Notes: a model not told the origin generated them from the sequence alone. Shown: positions 9,673 through 19,187, counted from the stretch's first letter. The stretch: 64,000 bases of DNA from Citrobacter koseri (GCA_900446925.1 UAVY01000001.1:310001-374000), one strand, 5' to 3'. Made by a program: numbers and translations.

Positions 9673-11043
9673 ATGGCACGCACATTTAAGATCTTATCGC
9701 CGACGGCCATTCTGGGTTATGGCTTCCCGGAAGAGAGCTTTCGCAAAGCGATGGAGGAGTCGCCGGATCTGATCGCCGTTGACGCCGGTTCCTCCGATCC
9801 TGGCCCCCACTACCTGGGGGCAGGGAAACCCTTTACCGACAGGGCGGGAGTGAAACGCGATCTGCGCTATATGATCACCGCAGGCGTAAAAAACGACATC
9901 CCGGTGGTGATCGGCACTGCCGGAGGCTCCGGCGCGGCGCCGCATCTGGAGTGGTGTCGCCAGATAATCCTTGAGATTGCTCAGGAAGAGAAACTGTCGT
10001 TCTCGATGGCGCTTATCCCGTCAGATGTTGATAAAGCGATCGTTCACCAGGCGCTGGATAACGGCAAAATCACCGCGCTGGATTTCGTCCCGGAACTGAC
10101 CCACGACGCGATCGACCAAAGCACCTATATCGTCGCGCAAATGGGCATCGAACCTTTCCAGCGGGCGCTGAAAGCCGGTGCGCAGGTGGTGCTGGGCGGA
10201 CGCGCTTACGATCCGGCCTGCTTCGCGGCGCTGCCGATCATGCAGGGCTTTGATGAAGGTCTGGCGCTGCACTGCGGCAAGATCCTTGAGTGCGCGGCCA
10301 TCGCCGCGACGCCGGGTTCCGGTTCCGACTGCGCGATGGGGATCATTGACGATAACGGCTTTACGCTCAAAACGTTCAATCCAAAGCGCAAGTTCACCGA
10401 AACCTCTGCGGCGGCGCACACCCTGTATGAGAAATCCGATCCGTACTACCTGCCGGGGCCGGGCGGCGTGCTGAATCTGAAAGGGTGCAGCTTCAAAGCG
10501 GTCAACGAGGGCGAGGTCTACGTCAGCGGTTCCCGTCACGAAGAGACGCCGTACGCGCTGAAGCTGGAAGGCGCGCGTCAGGTGGGCTTCCGCTGTCTGA
10601 CCATCGCCGGGACGCGCGACCCGATCATGATTGCCAGCATTGACACCATTCTCGAAGAGGTGAAAACCAGCGTGGCGCGTAACCTCTCGCTGAATGATGA
10701 CAGCATCCGCATGACGTTCCACCTGTACGGTAAGAACGGGGTGATGGGCAATCACGAACCGATGCAGAGCGCCGGGCACGAACTGGGCATATTGCTCGAC
10801 GTGGTCGCGCCGACGCAGGATATCGCCAACAGCGTCTGTTCGCTGGTGCGTTCCACCCTCCTGCACTATGGCTATGAAAACCGGATTGCGACGGCGGGCA
10901 ACCTCGCCTTCCCGTTCTCGCCTTCCGATATTCAAAGCGGGCCAGTGTATGAGTTTTCAATCTATCACCTGATTGAAGCGAGCGACGCGCTGCAATTTGA
11001 TTTCCACATCGAACAGGTGACGCCGGAAGGAGTTCAGGCATGA
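9673..11043 (+). CDS. Acyclic terpene utilization AtuA-like protein (DUF1446)
   Basis: 456-residue protein of the AtuA/DUF1446 family, intact, beginning 3 bases after mal. Conserved stretches are AVDAGSSDPGPHYLGAGKPF near residue 36, VVIGTAGGSGAAPHLEWC near residue 75, VLGGRAYDPACFAALP near residue 172 and PGPGGVLNLKGCSF near residue 257. The family is named after a gene needed for citronellol/geraniol catabolism in Pseudomonas, but its reaction is unknown to me. Position inside a methylaspartate-pathway operon suggests a role on mesaconate, citramalate or their CoA forms. That is inference. Its stop overlaps the next start (ATGA). Confidence 0.85.
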   Translation: MARTFKILSPTAILGYGFPEESFRKAMEESPDLIAVDAGSSDPGPHYLGAGKPFTDRAGVKRDLRYMITAGVKNDIPVVIGTAGGSGAAPHLEWCRQIILEIAQEEKLSFSMALIPSDVDKAIVHQALDNGKITALDFVPELTHDAIDQSTYIVAQMGIEPFQRALKAGAQVVLGGRAYDPACFAALPIMQGFDEGLALHCGKILECAAIAATPGSGSDCAMGIIDDNGFTLKTFNPKRKFTETSAAAHTLYEKSDPYYLPGPGGVLNLKGCSFKAVNEGEVYVSGSRHEETPYALKLEGARQVGFRCLTIAGTRDPIMIASIDTILEEVKTSVARNLSLNDDSIRMTFHLYGKNGVMGNHEPMQSAGHELGILLDVVAPTQDIANSVCSLVRSTLLHYGYENRIATAGNLAFPFSPSDIQSGPVYEFSIYHLIEASDALQFDFHIEQVTPEGVQA

Positions 11044-11357
11044 AACACTCTATTTGCTCACTGGCGCAGGTGATTCGTTCCAAAAACGCCGGACCGTACG
11101 AACTGGTTTTAGATATTTTGTTTAAAACCCGGGAAGACTATCAGCGGGTAAAAGCATCGGAACAATTAACGCCGCAGCTTATTGCCCGTTTATATAACGT
11201 CGAGCCTGATTTTATTCATCGCATTGTCTGGTTTGATCCGGCAAATGCGGTAAAAATTGTCATGCCGCGCGATATTATTTCCGGCAACGTTGGTGACAAT
11301 GATGTTTATGGCGCGCAGCAACACGCGCCGCTATTAAGTATTACCTTCGACTTGTAG
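11040..11357 (+). CDS. DUF4387 small protein, partner of the AtuA-like protein
   Basis: 105 residues starting MKHSICSLAQVIRSKNAGP, matching the DUF4387 family. In other genomes this domain occurs next to, or fused to, AtuA-type proteins. It overlaps the preceding gene by 4 bases, so the two are probably made together and may form one complex. No catalytic motif is evident. Function is unknown. Confidence 0.75.
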   Translation: MKHSICSLAQVIRSKNAGPYELVLDILFKTREDYQRVKASEQLTPQLIARLYNVEPDFIHRIVWFDPANAVKIVMPRDIISGNVGDNDVYGAQQHAPLLSITFDL

Positions 11358-11524
11358 TCATAACAATACAACAACAGCCATCAGGATACAGGATTTTGCT
11401 GTATCACTGTTTTCCTGATTATTCATGCGGTTGGTCATAACAAGCGCGTACCTGAGCGGTTGTCTGCGTTCGGGTATGCGTTGCCCTACACATTATTCTC
11501 CAACCATTATCCGATGGAGCAAAC

Positions 11525-12832
11525 ATGAAAAAAATAAGTTTAACCAAAATGATCATATTAGGCCTGATACTCGGCATGATTGCCGGGGTGGCCATTAATA
11601 ATATGGCATCGGCTGAAACAGCAAAATCGTACGCCCAGGACATCTCTATTTTTACCACCATATTTTTGCGCATGGTAAAAATGATTATTGCCCCCTGGTT
11701 ATTTCAACGTTAGTGGTGGGGGATCGCCAAAATGGGCGATGCCAAAACGCTGGGGCGTATATTCTCTAAAACCTTTTTCCTGTTTATTTGCGCCTCATTG
11801 TTGTCTATTGCGTTGGGTCTGGTCATCGTCAATATGTTCCAGCCAGGCGCAGGCATTAACTTTGTGGCACACGACGCAGGCGCGGTTGCCGCCGTGCAGT
11901 CTGAACCCTTCACGCTGAAAGTCTTTATCTCGCACGCCGTGCCCACCAGCATTATCGATGCGATGGCGCGCAACGAGATCCTGCAAATTGTGGTGTTCTC
12001 CATTTTCCTCGGTTGCAGCCTGGCCGCCGTTGGTGAAAAAGGCGCCGCCATTGTTAAAGTGCTCGACTCGCTGGTGCACGTCATGCTGAAGCTGACAGGT
12101 TACGTGATGCTGTTTGCGCCGCTGACCGTCTTTGCCGCCATCTCCGGTTTGATTGCTGAACGCGGTCTGGGCGTGATGGTCAGCGCCGGGATCTTCATGG
12201 GCGAGTTCTACCTGACGCTGGGGATGCTGTGGGCGATCCTGATTGGCCTGTCGACAATGATTGTCGGGCCGTGCATCAGTCGTCTGACCAAAGCAATCTT
12301 CGAACCCGCGCTGCTGGCCTTTACCACGTCCAGCTCGGAAGCGGCTTTCCCCGGTACGCTGGACAAGCTGGAGAAGTTTGGCGTCTCTTCCAAGATTGCC
12401 AGCTTCGTACTGCCTATCGGTTACTCCTTTAACCTCGTCGGCTCAATGGCCTACTGCTCGTTTGCCACCGTGTTTATCGCCCAGGCGTGCAACATTGAAC
12501 TGAGCATGGGCGAGCAGATCACCATGCTGCTGATTCTGATGCTGACCTCCAAAGGAATGGCAGGCGTGCCGCGTGCGTCAATGGTGGTTATCGCCGCTAC
12601 CCTCAACCAGTTCAACATTCCAGAAGCCGGTCTGATCCTGCTGATGGGCGTCGATCCGTTCCTCGATATGGGCCGTTCTGCCACCAACGTGATGAGTAAT
12701 GCGATGGGTGCGGCGATTGTCGGTCGTTGGGAAGGCGAGCACTTCGGCGCAGGCTGCCGTGGCAAAGCGCCGGTCAAAACCCCGGAACAGGAACGCCCGG
12801 CAACCGAACACTCAGAAGTGGCGATGTCCTGA
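11525..12832 (+). CDS. SDF-family dicarboxylate/amino acid:cation symporter
   Basis: Membrane carrier of the DctA/GltP (sodium:dicarboxylate symporter) family, about 435 residues with multiple hydrophobic helices. Family signatures are the serine-rich hairpin TTSSSEAAFPGTL near residue 275, SKGMAGVPRAS near residue 345 and the aspartate-rich MGVDPFLDMGRSATNV near residue 380. A missing C at 11691-11695 and an extra G at 11718-11722 cancel out, creating a false stop at 11711 and leaving the rest in the same frame. It starts MKKISLTKMIILG behind TGGAGCAAAC. Context suggests import of glutamate or a C5 dicarboxylate such as mesaconate. Confidence 0.85.
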
Positions 12833-12843
12833 TACCACAGCGA

Positions 12844-12912
12844 TGCCGGATGGCGCTAACGCTTATCCGGCCTACGGTTTGCGCATTGTTGTAGGCCGGA
12901 CAGCCGTCCGGC
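12844..12912. repeat. REP/BIME element
   Basis: Two inverted REP-type cores face each other: GCCGGATGGCGCTAACGC / TTATCCGGCCTAC and GTAGGCCGGACAGCCGTCCGGC. It lies between the symporter gene and the fumarase gene and could stabilise the upstream mRNA or attenuate transcription. Confidence 0.8.
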
Positions 12913-12940
12913 AAAAATAACTTAAAGGTGAGAAGTTAAT

Positions 12941-14599
12941 ATGTCTAAACCATTTGTCTGGCAGGAACCGTTTGTTCAAAGCAAAGATACGACGGAATAT
13001 GAATTACTCAGCGACAAGCACATTACGGTAACGGAGTTAGACGGTGAAGAGGTTATCAAAGTCGCGCCTGAAGCGCTGACTCTGCTGGCCCAACAGGCAT
13101 TTTATGAAGCCTCGTTTTTCCTGCGCACCGCGCATCTGAAACAGATTGCCAGCATCCTGCACGATCCGCAGGCCAGCAGTAATGATAAGTACGTCGCGCT
13201 GCAACTGTTACGCAATGCCGAAGTCTCGGCGAAAGGCGTACTGCCAAACTGCCAGGACACGGGAACGGCAACCATTGTGGCGAGCAAAGGTCAGCACGTC
13301 TGGACAGGGCGGCGACGATGCCGAAGCCCTGAGCAAAGGCGTGTACATCACTTTCCAGGAAAATAACTTACGCTACTCCCAGAACGCCCCGCTGGACATG
13401 TACACCGAGGTGAATACCCAAACCAACCTGCCCGCCCAGATTGATATCAGCGCGACGCCGGGTGACGAATACCGGTTTCTCTTCGTCAATAAAGGCGGCG
13501 GTTCCGCCAACAAAGCGGCGCTGTTTCAGGAAACCAAATCTATTCTGCAACCCGAAAAACTCACCGCTTTCCTGATCGAAAAAAATGCGTTCGCTGGGAA
13601 CAGCAGCCTGCCCGCCCTACCACATCGCTTTTGTGGTTGGCGGATTGTCTGCCGACCAGGCGCTGAAAGTGGCGAAGCTGGCCTCAACCAAATATTACGA
13701 CACCCTGCCGACCAGCGGAAACGAGCTGGGCCAGGCGTTTCGCGACACGGCGCTGGAAACAATCCTGCTCAATGCCAGCCGCGAGTTTGGCATCGGAGCA
13801 CAGTTTGGCGGCAAATATTTCGCTCATGATATCCGCGTTATCCGCCTGCCGCGCCACGGCGGTTCCTGCCCCATCGCAATGGCGCTCTCCTGCTCTGCCG
13901 ACCGCAATATTAAAGCGAAGATCAACAAGCGCGGCATCTGGCTGGAAAAACTCGAACACAATCCGGGAAAATTTATTCCTGAATCCCTGCGCGTGGAAAA
14001 CAGCGCCCAGACCGTACAGCTCGATCTCAACCGTCCGCTGCGCGAGATCCTGCATAACCTTTCCACGCTGCCTGTCGGCACCCGACTGTCGCTGAACGGC
14101 CCGATTGTCGTCGCCCGTGATATCGCGCACGCCAAAATTAAAGAGCGTCTGGATAACGGCGAACCGATGCCGGACTACATGAAAAATCACATTGTTTATT
14201 ACGCGGGGCCAGCCAAAACGCCGGAAAAACAGGCCTGCGGCTCGCTCGGCCCGACCACCGGCGGGCGCATGGACGGCTATGTTGACGCCTTCCAGGCGGC
14301 GGGCGGCAGTTTGATCATGGCTTTCGAAAGGCAACCGCAGCCAGCAAGTGACCGAGGCCTGCCACAAGCATGGCGGCTTCAATCTTGGCAGCATTGGCGG
14401 CGCCGCCGCGCTTCTGGCGCAGCAGTACGTTAAAAGCTTACGCTGCCTTGAGTATCCCGAACTGGGGGATGGAAGCCGTGTGGATGATGGAGGTCAAAAA
14501 CCTGCCCGCCTTTGTGCTGGTGGATGATAAAGGCAATAACTTCTTCAGCCAGTTTGAGCAGCAACATCGCTGGCGCGACCTGTCCGGCAGGGCATTAAG
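12941..14599 (+). CDS. fumD: Class I fumarate hydratase, probable mesaconase FumD (frameshifted)
   Basis: Iron-sulfur hydro-lyase of the FumA/FumB class, about 548 residues after correction. The three cysteines expected to hold the [4Fe-4S] cluster are in NCQDTGTA (near residue 104), TAACPPYH (near 223) and SCSADRN (near 317). Position in a glutamate mutase/MAL operon matches fumD of E. coli O157:H7, a mesaconase/fumarase that makes (S)-citramalate. Extra bases occur at 13307 (G), 13579-13585 (A), 14329 (G), 14464-14468 (G) and 14590-14592 (G). The corrected end is SGRH at 14599, nine bases before the next ATG. The substrate preference is inferred from context. Confidence 0.88.
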
Positions 14600-14607
14600 G
14601 AGCATTT

Positions 14608-15215
14608 ATGGAAGCGCGAGCCAATACTGACAGACACCGCCAGCGGCAGCAAAAACTGAAAGAACAGGTGGACACCCCGCGTGGCGGCGGCCACGGAACA
14701 GAAAGGAGTCCTGATTGTTTTCACCGGGGAACGGTAAAGGAAAATCGACGGCGGCCTTTGGCACCGCGACCCGCGCGGTCGGTCACGGCAAAACCGTTGG
14801 CGTCGCGCAATTTATCAAAGGTCAGTGGGATAACGGTGAATACAACACGCTGCAACCGCTTGGCGTTGAGTTTCACATTATGGGCACCGGTTTTACCTGG
14901 GGAGACACAGGATCGGGAAGCGGATATACAGGCGGCGGAAGCCGTCTGGCAGGAAGGCAGGCGCATGCTCGCCGACCCGCGTTACGATCTGGTGGTGCTG
15001 GATGAACTGACGTACATGCTGGCTTATCACTACCTGGACACCCAGGACGTGATCGCCGCGATTGTGAATCGTCCTGAACAGCAGAGCGTGATCGTTACCG
15101 GTCGCGGGGTGTCATACGCAATTACTGGAACTCGCCGATACGGTCAGCGAAGTCCGCCCGGTGAAGCATGCATTCGATAGCGGCATTCAGGCGCAGGCGG
15201 GGGATAGACTGGTAG
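14608..15215 (+). CDS. cobO: Cob(I)yrinic acid a,c-diamide / cob(I)alamin adenosyltransferase, BtuR/CobA type (frameshifted)
   Basis: Makes the adenosylcobalamin that glutamate mutase needs. The corrected product has about 200 residues with the P-loop GNGKGKST near residue 40 and LVVLDELTYML near residue 125, both typical of BtuR/CobA. Five +1 insertions lie at 14675-14678 (C) and, all G, at 14726-14729, 14899-14902, 15106-15109 and 15199-15203. Correcting them gives a continuous frame ending AGIDW at 15215. The gene is probably a second copy beside the housekeeping btuR, dedicated to this pathway. It is the last gene of the operon and is followed by a REP array. The symbol is by homology; btuR or cobA would be equally valid. 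Confidence 0.85.
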
Positions 15216-15530
15216 GCCGCGCCTTTGCCTGATGGCGCTACGCTTATCAGGCCTACAGTCCTCACTGTTTGGTAGGCCGGATAAGGCCATCGGCCGCCAT
15301 CCGGGCGTCAGCCCTCACCGCTTGTAGGCCTGATAAGGCCATTGGCCGCCATTCGGGCATCAGTCCTCACCACTTGGTAGGCCGGATAAGGTCATTGGGC
15401 CGCCATCCGGCGTCAGCCCTCACCGCTTGTAGGCCGGATAAGGCCATTGGCCGCCATCCGGCATCAGTTCTCACCGCTTGTAGGCCGGATAAGGCCATTG
15501 GGCCGCCATCCGGCGTCAGCGCTCCACCGC
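15213..15530. repeat. REP (BIME) array, five tandem units of about 60 bases
   Basis: The motif TAGGCCGGATAAGGCCATTGG followed by CCGCCATCCGGC-TCAGCCCTCACCGCT recurs about five times, in the same order and with small changes. The first unit is in the opposite arrangement (CTGATGGCGCTACGCTTATC). The array separates the 3' end of the adenosyltransferase gene from the convergent LysR gene. It is non-coding and may protect both transcript ends. Confidence 0.85.
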
Positions 15531-15559
15531 TGGAGATTACCGATTTTTGCAGCAGCCAG

Positions 15560-16442
15560 TCACGGGAAGATCTGTAAATACCGGGATTCCGCTTTTTCTT
15601 CGCGCCACGTCATAATAAACCGGTTCCCTGTACGCATCGGCACATCGCAGGGAATCACCATCTCACCGTTATCCAGATCGTGCTGGATCGCAAACCGGGG
15701 CAATAGCGCCACACCCAGATTAGAACGCACGGCGGCAATCAGCATCGACAATAAATCAAAGCGCGGGCCTTTATTCACCAGCGGACTGTTGATATCCGAC
15801 AGCGCGAACCATTCCTGCCAGCCTTTGATGGCGCGTACTTTGATGCAAAAGGGGGAAATTCATTGAGCAACTCTTCTACGGTCAGTTTTTGATTCGGCTG
15901 AGGTAAAAGGCTGCCACTGCATACGGGTAAAATTTCCTCTTCAAATAAATACTCCACCTCTGACCAGGGCGAGCAAAAATCTTCCCGCATAATGGCGGCG
16001 TCATACTCACGGTTAAGAAAATCGCCAATATTCGCCAGCGAATGAATATTAACGATAATGTCAGGATTTATTTTATTAAATTCACGTAAATTCGGAATCA
16101 GCCAGTGGGTACTGAACGTTGGGTTCACCGCCAGCTCAATGGACCTGAACGGTGGGGTTGCCAGGTCATTATCGTATTGGTATCGCGTTCAAGTTTGTTA
16201 AGTGTTTCTTTAACAATGCTCAGATAATGCTTACCGGCTGCATTTAAAAAAATTCGCTTTTTTGCATGGTTAAATAACGAGGTATGTAAAAAATCCTCCA
16301 GCGCATTCACCTGCCGGAACACGGCACTCTGAGTCAACGCCAACTCTTCTGCTGCCCGGGTATAGCTTTCGTGACGCGCCACCACTTCAAAAGTCACCAG
16401 TAATTCGGTCTTGGGTATCTTTCCTCTCATAACGTCTTCCAT
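15560..16442 (-). CDS. LysR-family regulator of the methylaspartate island (frameshifted)
   Basis: The N-terminal helix-turn-helix is clear: TFEVVARHESYTRAAEELAL and TQSAVFRQVNALEDFLHT at about residues 15-55. It is followed by a periplasmic-binding-like effector domain (HWLIPNLREFNKINPDI, DAAIMREDFCSPWSEVEYLF). The gene is read in three overlapping pieces with breaks near 16127 and about 15800-15860, again at runs. The corrected length of about 290 residues is normal. MEDVMRGKIPKTE is the annotated start, but MRGKIP five codons later is also possible. It is convergent to the operon and its likely job is control by glutamate or a pathway intermediate, as inferred from position. Confidence 0.82.
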
Positions 16443-16698
16443 ATGCAGCGTACAAAAATAGTTTAATTTATAAAAAATTAATGCAACCCCTCCAGATTAT
16501 CCCCGAGAGTTATATTTTATTTTCTCCGCTAATGTCATTGATCCACTCCATGATTTACGCACACTGCCAGTGTTTAAATATTAAGCAATAATACTCAACC
16601 CCGACAATAAACACAATTTAAACGCGGTTAATTACAGGCAAATAGGTGCTAATAAGTTCTTAATAATTTTTCATGTTAACTTGTTTTATGGAGAAAAA

Positions 16699-16824
16699 AT
16701 GTTGCGAGGTGAATCAATATTATTTGTGGTTTATTTAAGGGAGGATTTAACACGCGGGCATAACAGAAAGCGACTGTTTATGTGTCTGGATAATTTTCTG
16801 TTCGTTACCTGCTGGCAGGGATGA
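16699..16824 (+). CDS. Possible 41-residue small protein
   Basis: ATG at 16699 is preceded by TATGGAGAAAAA, a good Shine-Dalgarno at normal spacing. The frame reads MLRGESILFVVYLRED and ends at TGA 16822-16824 after FVTCWQG. It has one weakly hydrophobic stretch and no family I recognise. In AT-rich DNA a 41-codon frame can arise by chance, so support is the ribosome site only. Confidence 0.2.
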   Translation: MLRGESILFVVYLREDLTRGHNRKRLFMCLDNFLFVTCWQG

Positions 16825-16845
16825 TATTAATAACAATAAGCGCGG

Positions 16846-16859
16846 GGTAAACGTTTACC
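16846..16859. promoter_or_regulatory. LacI-family-like palindrome GGTAAACGTTTACC
   Basis: A perfect 14-bp palindrome with central CG, in the style of LacI/PurR/Cra-class operators (xxAAACGTTTxx). No LacI-type gene lies in this window, and the nearest start codons are more than 400 bases away, so the target is unclear. Confidence 0.3.
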
Positions 16860-16903
16860 GCAGCAAGATGCTTATTTTCAACACGGTTAAGCGGCAAAAC
16901 AGG

Positions 16904-16931
16904 CAAAAAAAAGGTCACCAGAAGGTGACCA
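16904..16931 (-). terminator. Intrinsic terminator of the sdh-suc transcript
   Basis: Read on the minus strand, GGTCACC-TTCT-GGTGACC (16913-16930) is a perfect 7-bp stem followed by eight T (16905-16912). It lies about 95 bases beyond the sucD stop and ends the sdhCDAB-sucABCD message. Confidence 0.9.
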
Positions 16932-17010
16932 ACCATGGTCGAAAACGGACCAGCCCTGCATCCTTCGCGCTTCAGGTATTCCCCTGTCGCACGAAGGAGT
17001 CGGGCCTTAT
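16905..17010 (-). ncRNA. sdhX: SdhX (RybD) 3'-UTR-derived small RNA, ends approximate
   Basis: In E. coli and Salmonella the 3' end of the sdhCDAB-sucABCD mRNA is processed into the Hfq-bound sRNA SdhX. The corresponding stretch here, between the sucD stop and the intrinsic terminator, ends in a T-tailed hairpin suited to Hfq binding. I identify it by position and terminator; the 5' processing site cannot be fixed from sequence alone. Confidence 0.55.
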
Positions 17011-17026
17011 TGCTGCTTTTTGAGAA

Positions 17027-17903
17027 TTACTTCATTACGGCTTTCAGCGCTTCGCCGATATCCGCCAGGCTACGAACGGTTTTTCACGCCTGCGGCTTCC
17101 AGCGCGGCGAATTTCTCATCCGCCGTACCTTTACCACCCGCGATAATCGCACCTGCGTTGACCCATACGCTTGCCTTTCGGCGCGGTAACGCCCGCGATG
17201 TAACCAACAACTGGCTTGGTTACGTGTTCTTTGATGTATGCCGCCGCCTCTTCTTCCCGCACTGCCGGCCGATCTCACCGATCATCACGATCGCTTCAGT
17301 CTGCGGATCTTCCTGGAACAGTTTCAGGATATCGATGAAGTTAGGAGCCCGGGATCGGGTCGCCGCCGATGCCCACACAGGTGGACTGGCCGAAACCGTA
17401 GTCAGTGGTCTGCTTAACCGCTTCATAGGTCAGCGTACCGGAGCGGGACACGATGCCCACTTTGCCCGGCTTGTGAATGTGGCCCGGCATGATGCCGATT
17501 TTGCACTCGCCAGGGGTGATCACGCCCGGGCAGTTCGGCCCGATCATGCGCACGCCCGCTTCGTCAAGCGCGACTTTCACGGTCAGCATATCCAGCGTCG
17601 GGGATGCCTTCAGTGATGGTGATGATCAGTTTTGATGCCCGCGTCGACAGCTTTCCCAGAATGGAGTCTTTGCAGAACGGCCCGGAACGTAGATAACCGT
17701 TGCGTGGCGCAGTGCTTCTAACCGCTTCACGCACGGTATTGAACACCGGCAGACCCCAGATGCGTGGTGCCGCCTTTGCCTGGCGTTACGCCGCCCACCA
17801 TCTGCGTGCCGTAAGCAATCGCCTGTTCAGAGTGGAAAGTCCCCTGGCTACCGGTAAAGCCCTGGCAGATAACCTTGGTGTTTTTATCGATTAAAACAGA
17901 CAT
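17027..17903 (-). CDS. sucD: Succinyl-CoA synthetase alpha subunit (frameshifted)
   Basis: TCA-cycle ligase subunit that binds CoA and carries the phospho-histidine. The frame opens [20 protein letters not shown] (CoA-binding Rossmann) and the middle piece ([20 protein letters not shown] to [10 protein letters not shown]) is unbroken. The C-terminus reads [16 protein letters not shown]. Breaks near 17085, 17170, 17265, 17345 and at several points between 17595 and 17755 are small indels in runs. The corrected length of about 289 matches E. coli. The start overlaps the sucC stop (TAATG). An essential-type TCA gene with this many clustered breaks is best explained by sequence error. Confidence 0.93.
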
Positions 17904-19079
17904 TATTTCCCCTCCACTGCGGCAACAACCTGCTGAGCTGCATCCGTCAGACTTTTCGCTGCAATAATATTCAGGCCGCTGTCAGCCAGTTTTTTCGCGC
18001 CGAGTTCGGCGTTGTTGCCTTCCAGACGTACAACAACCGGTACGCTAACACCCACTTCTTCTACCGCGCCGATGATACCGTCGGCAATCAGGTCGCAACG
18101 GACGATGCCGCCGAAGATGTTAACCAGAACCGCTTTCACGTTGTCATCAGAGAGGATGATTTTGAACGCTTCGGTTACGCGCTCTTTGGTCGCGCCGCCG
18201 CCTACGTCGAGGAAGTTAGCCGGTTCGCCGCCGTGCAGTTTAACGATGTCCATCGTGCCCATCGCCAGACCTGCGCCGTTAACCATGCAGCCGATGTTGC
18301 CGTCCAGCGCCACGTAGTTCAGTTCCCACTGCGCCGCCTGCGCTTCACGCGGGTCTTCCTGAGACTGGTCGCGCATTTCACGCAGATCCGGCTGGCGGAA
18401 CAGCGCGTTGGCCGTCAGCGCCCAGTTTGCCGTCGAGACAGATCAGATCGCCTTGTTTAGTGATCACCAGCGGGGTTGATTTCGATCAGCGGCCAGATCG
18501 CGCTCAAGGAAAATGGTCGCCAGACCCATAAAGATCTTCGTAAATTGCTGAACCTGCTTACCTTCCAGACCCAGCTTGAACGCCAGTTCGCGGCCCTGAT
18601 ACGGCATTGGACCCGCCAGCGGATCGAGGGCGATTTTGTGGATCAGGTGCGGGGTCTCTTCCGCCACTTTTTTCGATTTCCACGCCGCCTTCGGTGGAGG
18701 CCATAAAGACCACGCGGCGAGAACTACGGTCAACAACCGCGCCAAGATACAGCTCTTTATCGATATCGGTCGCCGCTTCAAACCAGGAATCTGGTTGACC
18801 GGTTGACCGTTAGCATCTGTCTGGTAGGTCACGAGGCGTTTACCCAGCCAGTGTTCCGCGAACGCGCGAATCTCTTCTTTGCTGTTAACAACCTTTCACA
18901 CCGCCCGCTTTGCCACGGCCGCCTGCGTGAACCTGACATTTTTACTACCCACGGACCCGCGCCGATTTTTGAAGCGGCTTTCTTCTGCCTTCACGCGGAG
19001 TAGTACAGGCATAACCCACCGGCGCCGGTAAGCCATAGCGGGCAAAAAGTTGTTTTGCCTGATATTCATGTAAGTTCAT
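17903..19079 (-). CDS. sucC: Succinyl-CoA synthetase beta subunit (frameshifted)
   Basis: ATP-grasp subunit of succinyl-CoA synthetase. The start [20 protein letters not shown] at 19079 is that of enteric SucC. The C-terminal third ([20 protein letters not shown] to [10 protein letters not shown]) is intact, with NFLDVGGGA near the nucleotide/CoA interface. Breaks are visible near 18985, 18955, 18890, 18785, 18665, 18490 and 18425, each one base in a run. The corrected length of about 388 residues equals the family length. It sits between sucB and sucD in the usual operon order. Confidence 0.93.
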
Positions 19080-19118
19080 GTGTTCTGTCCATCCTTCAGG
19101 TAATCGTTATCTTTAAAC

Positions 19119-19187
19119 CTGTAGGCCTGATAAGACGCGGCTGCGTCGCCATCAGGCATCTCACCAGCGCCTTATCCGGCCTACAGG
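19119..19187. repeat. REP/BIME element between sucB and sucC
   Basis: GTAGGCCTGATAAGACGCG-CTGCGTCGCCATCAGGC followed by the inverted core GCGCCTTATCCGGCCTACAG. It lies inside the suc operon, where REP elements can adjust the relative stability of mRNA segments. Confidence 0.8.

Larger units (their letters stand above)
16443..16904. other. AT-rich spacer between the LysR gene and sucD
   Basis: About 460 bases with low GC. They hold the LysR promoter on the left, a possible 41-codon ORF (16699-16824), a 14-bp palindrome (16846-16859) and the end of the suc terminator. No conserved gene is recognised. Confidence 0.5.

Noticed and set aside
11525..11713. Separate 62-residue membrane peptide
   Set aside because: It is the N-terminus of the SDF carrier; a paired deletion and insertion 27 bases apart create the false stop.
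15213..15530. CRISPR array
   Set aside because: Repeats are REP palindromes with near-identical spacers and no cas genes.
15216..15577. ORF coding for a repetitive RPDKAIGRH protein across the REP array
   Set aside because: The repeats are REP palindromes; the reading frame is a by-product of their period, which is a multiple of three in places.
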